Shown here: in pieces, positions 31,650 through 35,100 of the stretch
Layout: every line of letters starts with the position of its first letter
Numbering within the stretch: position 1 is the stretch's first letter
Assembly (NCBI GenBank): GCA_017694795.1
Contig: JADIMM010000065.1
Span: 1 to 35,100 of the forward strand
Source of the DNA: Candidatus Gallitreponema excrementavium
Lineage (GTDB): Bacteria; Spirochaetota; Spirochaetia; Treponematales; Treponemataceae
Direction of reading: 5' to 3'
Length of the DNA: 35,100 nt
Notes under the pieces: generated by a model
Database searches by the model: none
Seen by the model: the letters and a program-made list of their open reading frames with translations, nothing else
What the model was told of the DNA's origin: nothing
Position numbers and translations under genes: made by a program

Positions 31650-33263
31650 ATGAAAAAAAGAGCTTTAATTTCGGTTTTTGTTAAAGACGGGATTCTGGAC
31701 TTGGCTAAATTCCTTGTGGACTCCGGCTGGGAAATCTTGTCCACCGGAGGTACGGCCGCGTACCTTACTTCCAACGGAATTCCTGTTACAGATGTTAGCA
31801 GCGTTACCAATTTTCCGGAATGTCTGGACGGAAGGGTTAAAACCTTGCATCCTGCAATCCACGGTGGGCTTCTTGCAATCAGGGATAACAAGGAACACAT
31901 GGAAACCCTGAAAAAACTGGGAATCCAGCCTATTGATTTGGTCTGCGTTAATCTTTATCCATTCTTTGAAAAAGTTCAGGCAGGGCTTTCTTTTCCGGAA
32001 ACAGTTGAGTTTATAGATATCGGCGGCCCCACAATGTTGAGGGCTGCGGCAAAAAATTACCAGGATGTAATTGTCCTTACAGATCCGGAGGATTATTCCG
32101 GGATAATTTCAAGTTTGAAGGAAGGTTCTGTTCCCCTTGAAGTAAAACGAAATCTTGCCGGAAAGGTTTTTAACCTTACATCTGCCTATGATGCGGCGGT
32201 TTCCAGGTTCTTTTTGGGACACGAAAATCAGGAAGAAAACGATTTGCAGAAATTTTACACCCTGCCTTTGGGCAAGGAGCAGGAACTCAGGTACGGGGAG
32301 AACGGGCACCAGAAGGCTGCCTTGTACCTGACCCTTGACCACAAGGGAGCCTTTGGAGGAATGAAGCAGCTCCAAGGCAAGGAATTGTCTTACAATAATA
32401 TCCGGGATCTTGATGTGGCATGGAAGGCTGTTTCTGCCTTTAACCGCCTTGTAAAGAAGGCTTCTTCCATCAAGGATACGGAGGGAAACACTGTTTCCTT
32501 TAACTCCGGGGAAAACCAGGTGTTTACAGTGGCATTAAAGCACAATACTCCCTGCGGGGCTGCATTGGGGAATTCGGTTTTGGATTCTTACAAAAAGACC
32601 TATGACTGTGACCCGGTTTCTATTTTCGGGGGAATTATAGGATCCAGTGCCGTAATAGACGGGGAAGCTGCCTCCGAAATGGTAAAATGCTTTTTGGAGG
32701 TTATTGTTGCCCCGGATTTTACCCCTGAGGCTCTTGAGGTCTTTAAGGCCAAAAAGAACTTAAGATTGGTAAGGGCAACAGTGGAGGCAAAGGAAGCCTT
32801 TGATACAATGAGTGTTGACGGAGGGCTTTTGGTTCAGAACCGGGATAATAAGCTTTTTGAAAAATGGGAAGTTGTTACAAAGGCAAGGCCGGAAGCCGGT
32901 GATATAGATGAAATGGCTTTTGGAATGACAGTTGCCATGTTTGCAAAATCAAATGCCATTGTTGTCGTAAAAGACCGGGCTGCCATTGGAATCGGTTGCG
33001 GCCAGACAAACAGAATCTGGGCGGCAAGCCAGGCCTTGGAAAGGGCAAAAAACTTTACTGATAAAAACGGTTTGACCCCTGCCCGGGTGCTTATAAGCGA
33101 TGCCTTCTTCCCCTTCTCGGATTGTGTGGAAGAAGCTGCAAAGTACGGTATTAAAACAATAATCCAGCCCGGAGGTTCAATAAGGGACCAGGAATCCATC
33201 GACAAGGCTGATGAGCTGGGGATTGCCATGGTCTTTACCGGAACAAGGCATTTTAAGCATTAA
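31650..33263 (+). CDS. purH: Bifunctional AICAR transformylase / IMP cyclohydrolase
   Basis: Performs the last two steps of de novo purine synthesis: formylates AICAR with 10-formyl-tetrahydrofolate and closes the ring to IMP. The 537-residue length is normal. The N-terminal cyclohydrolase domain (about 1-200) has STGGT (31-35) and DGRVKTLHPAIHGG (60-73). The C-terminal transformylase has RYGENGHQKAALY (214-226) and the catalytic Lys297-His298 in KHNTPCGAA. Histidine synthesis also makes AICAR, so its place next to the his genes is metabolically sensible, although a separate promoter is predicted. AAAGAGG precedes the ATG. Confidence 0.98.
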   Translation: MKKRALISVFVKDGILDLAKFLVDSGWEILSTGGTAAYLTSNGIPVTDVSSVTNFPECLDGRVKTLHPAIHGGLLAIRDNKEHMETLKKLGIQPIDLVCVNLYPFFEKVQAGLSFPETVEFIDIGGPTMLRAAAKNYQDVIVLTDPEDYSGIISSLKEGSVPLEVKRNLAGKVFNLTSAYDAAVSRFFLGHENQEENDLQKFYTLPLGKEQELRYGENGHQKAALYLTLDHKGAFGGMKQLQGKELSYNNIRDLDVAWKAVSAFNRLVKKASSIKDTEGNTVSFNSGENQVFTVALKHNTPCGAALGNSVLDSYKKTYDCDPVSIFGGIIGSSAVIDGEAASEMVKCFLEVIVAPDFTPEALEVFKAKKNLRLVRATVEAKEAFDTMSVDGGLLVQNRDNKLFEKWEVVTKARPEAGDIDEMAFGMTVAMFAKSNAIVVVKDRAAIGIGCGQTNRIWAASQALERAKNFTDKNGLTPARVLISDAFFPFSDCVEEAAKYGIKTIIQPGGSIRDQESIDKADELGIAMVFTGTRHFKH

Positions 33264-33271
33264 AACAAAAG

Positions 33272-33289
33272 GGCAGGTTTATGCCTGCC
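33272..33289 (+). terminator. Small GC hairpin after purH
   Basis: GGCAGG (33272-33277) pairs with CCTGCC (33284-33289) around a 6-nt loop, nine bases past the purH stop. No T tract follows, so by itself it is more likely an RNA 3'-end structure than a terminator. Confidence 0.4.
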
Positions 33290-33320
33290 GTTAATATGTT
33301 TTCCTGAATTAACGGGAAAG

Positions 33321-33373
33321 AAAAGCGGTTTTTCTGATGAATTATGTATTCAACCGGGAAATCCGCTTTTTTT
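33321..33373 (+). terminator. Intrinsic terminator of purH
   Basis: AAAAGCGG (33321-33328) pairs with CCGCTTTT (33363-33370), the stem continues inward (TTTTC with GGAAA), and the T run extends to 33373. Confidence 0.85.
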
Positions 33374-33452
33374 ATTCCGGGGGTTTTTAAAAACCGGGCC
33401 TTGTGCCTCAGTTAAAAATTCCTGCATTTTTTGGATTTGCAATGGATTAAAC

Positions 33453-33501
33453 AAAAAAAGGCTGCCCTTTGTGAAGTTTTGAGAACTTTCCAGGACAGCC
33501 T
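33453..33501 (-). terminator. Intrinsic terminator of the flavodiiron gene
   Basis: On the minus strand GGCTGTCC (33500-33493) pairs with GGGCAGCC (33467-33460) with one G-U pair, inner bases can pair further, and seven T follow (33459-33453). It lies about 27 bp past the stop. Confidence 0.85.
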
Positions 33502-33527
33502 CCTAAAAATATGGTCTTTAAGATTTT

Positions 33528-34748
33528 TTACAAGAGGGATGCAAGCTCCTTGCCCTTTTCCCTTAATGTTTCCAGGTCCTTCTCCGAGGGAACACCCTGC
33601 CATTCGTATTGCTCAACCTGTTCCCACTTTAAGCCCTGGGTCCGTTCTTCGTATTCTTTTTTTGCACCTCCGACCCAGCCCCAGCTGCCAATCCTGAGAA
33701 CTTTTTTTCCGTAAAAATGTTTCCTGTTGAACAAGTCCAGAATGTAAGCTGTAGGCGGGAAAAGCTTGTATTCATAAGTTGGTGCAGAAATTACAAGTCC
33801 CCGGGATTTGTAGGCTGTTGCCAATACAACGGAAAGATCGTCCTGGGGAACCTGGAGAATTGTTATCTTGTAATTATCTCCTTTTACGGCCCGGATTCCC
33901 TCCAAAACAGCTTCCAGCCCTTTCCGGCTGTTTCCGTACATTGTAGAGTCAAGAACACAGATTTCATCTTCCTGTTCTTTTCCGGTATTGTACCCTGCAT
34001 ACCTTATGTATCTTTGCAGGATTTTTTCAGGGTTTTTTCTCCAAACAATTCCGTGGCTGGGGGCAATGGTTTTAATTTCCAGTCCTGCCTCGGTAAGCTT
34101 TGTTATTGCTTTTTCTACAAAGGTGCTGAAAGAAGCCACGATTGTGGCATAATACCTTAAAGACTCTGATTCGTAAAATTTGTGTTCTTCTTCGGTAAAT
34201 TCATCATCAAAGATTTTCTCTCCGGTTTTTCCGAATCCTCCGAAGGCATCGCAGGAAAACAGGGTTCCTGAATTCTTCTCAAAGGTTGCCATTGTTTCAG
34301 GCCAGTGTACATTTGGAATTTCATAAAAATCCAGTTTTATGTCCCCGCCTAAGTCCAAAGAATCCCCTGTTTTGACAGTTCTCACCTTTATGGATTCCGG
34401 AACCTTTATAAAGTTTCTTACAAGGGCTGCGCCTTTTTCGGTAGTAAGAATTTCCAAATCAGGGTTGTGTTTGGAAAACTCTGCCACATAGCCTGCATGA
34501 TCCGGTTCCAGGTGATTTAAAATCAGATAATCGATTTTTGACCCTGAAGAATCCATCTGCCGGTTAAATCCTGCAATGGCTTCCTGCCAGTCTGCTGTAA
34601 GGTCGATTAAGGCGGTCTTAACGCCTTTTACAAGATATGAGTTTAAGGTTACCCCATGGGGGATTGGCCAGAAACCTTCAAAAAGAGGGTGGTTTTCAAT
34701 GTCTGAATGTAACACCCTTATGTACGGTGTAATAAAATGTTCTTTCAT
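33528..34748 (-). CDS. fprA: Flavodiiron protein (FprA / A-type, O2 or NO reductase)
   Basis: Cytoplasmic protein that reduces O2 to water, or NO to N2O, and protects anaerobes from oxygen or nitrosative stress. The 406 residues comprise a beta-lactamase-like diiron domain (about 1-250) and a flavodoxin domain (about 260-400). All expected iron ligands are seen: His79, Glu81, Asp83 and His84 in HLEPDH, His148 (NVHWPET), Asp167 (SCDAFG) and His232 (PSHG). The flavodoxin phosphate loop is DSTMYGNSRKG (267-277). No rubredoxin or flavin reductase domain is attached, so this is the simple class A form that needs an external electron donor. No ribosome binding site precedes the ATG; a promoter ends six bases before it. 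Confidence 0.96.
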   Translation of the reverse strand: MKEHFITPYIRVLHSDIENHPLFEGFWPIPHGVTLNSYLVKGVKTALIDLTADWQEAIAGFNRQMDSSGSKIDYLILNHLEPDHAGYVAEFSKHNPDLEILTTEKGAALVRNFIKVPESIKVRTVKTGDSLDLGGDIKLDFYEIPNVHWPETMATFEKNSGTLFSCDAFGGFGKTGEKIFDDEFTEEEHKFYESESLRYYATIVASFSTFVEKAITKLTEAGLEIKTIAPSHGIVWRKNPEKILQRYIRYAGYNTGKEQEDEICVLDSTMYGNSRKGLEAVLEGIRAVKGDNYKITILQVPQDDLSVVLATAYKSRGLVISAPTYEYKLFPPTAYILDLFNRKHFYGKKVLRIGSWGWVGGAKKEYEERTQGLKWEQVEQYEWQGVPSEKDLETLREKGKELASLL

Positions 34749-34754
34749 ATTTAC

Positions 34755-34783
34755 ATAATATCAGTGTTTGTTTATGGAAACAA
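34755..34783 (-). promoter_or_regulatory. Promoter of the flavodiiron gene, possibly leaderless
   Basis: On the minus strand: TTGTTT at 34783-34778, a 17-bp spacer and TATTAT at 34760-34755, then six bases to the ATG. The -35 is weak, but the spacing and the lack of a ribosome binding site suggest a leaderless mRNA. Confidence 0.4.
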
Positions 34784-34851
34784 GTAAAGAAAGTAATAAT
34801 TGTATGGATTAGCGTAATTTAATATTTTGAACAGTCTGTTTGAAATTATGC

Positions 34852-34880
34852 TTGCATTAAATTTAAAGTAATGATAAATT
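34852..34880 (+). promoter_or_regulatory. Possible promoter of the CAAT-repeat gene
   Basis: TTGCAT (34852-34857), a 17-bp spacer and TAAATT (34875-34880) preceded by TGA, an extended -10 pattern. The start would be near 34887, leaving a leader with the GAGGAGG ribosome binding site. Confidence 0.4.
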
Positions 34881-34912
34881 ATAGCATCAAAGTGATTGAG
34901 GAGGATTAAAAA

Positions 34913-35100
<188 letters not shown>

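Overview
The window is a compact stretch of moderately low-GC bacterial chromosome. It most resembles a Treponema-like spirochaete, although no marker here fixes the species. The case rests on several things: a diderm envelope set (lipoproteins, LptC-LptA-LptB, an outer-membrane-type barrel), RNase Y, a six-subunit Rnf complex in CDGEAB order, paired cheR-cheB, a fused AroD-AroE, and a flavodiiron protein typical of anaerobes. I saw no transposase, phage gene, rRNA, tRNA or CRISPR array.

Layout from the left. Bases 1-662 are a non-coding island of direct repeats and hairpins. A minus-strand cluster follows: fused aroDE, rpiA and an extended RluA-type pseudouridine synthase. Then come murJ and an M24 peptidase (plus), cheR-cheB (minus), translationally coupled lptC-lptA-lptB (plus), rny (plus, with its own promoter and terminator) and nudC (minus). 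The rnfCDGEAB operon (minus) lies downstream of aroC (minus). A MATE transporter is coupled to a DUF3943-like outer-membrane protein (plus). A small Cys-rich protein with a TPR lipoprotein, and homoserine dehydrogenase, are on the minus strand. The histidine cluster hisG-hisB-hisA/I/E-hisD and then purH are on the plus strand. A flavodiiron protein (minus) and the start of an unidentified gene (plus) end the window.

Functional links. The histidine pathway releases AICAR, which PurH consumes, so the his-purH adjacency makes metabolic sense. hisH, hisF and hisC are not in this window. AroDE and AroC supply the shikimate pathway. Rnf couples ferredoxin and NAD to an ion gradient, which suits an anaerobic fermenter.

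Three signals stand out. (1) A complete his attenuator precedes hisG: a 19-residue leader peptide with four consecutive His codons, complementary antiterminator segments and a strong intrinsic terminator. (2) Twenty-one perfect CAAT units sit just inside a partial gene at the right edge, behind a strong ribosome binding site and a GTG start; this is the architecture of a phase-variable contingency locus. (3) HisA, HisI and HisE are fused in one polypeptide. Several predicted promoters (aroC, the flavodiiron gene, the his leader) place the -10 box only 6-9 nt before the start codon, suggesting leaderless or nearly leaderless mRNAs.
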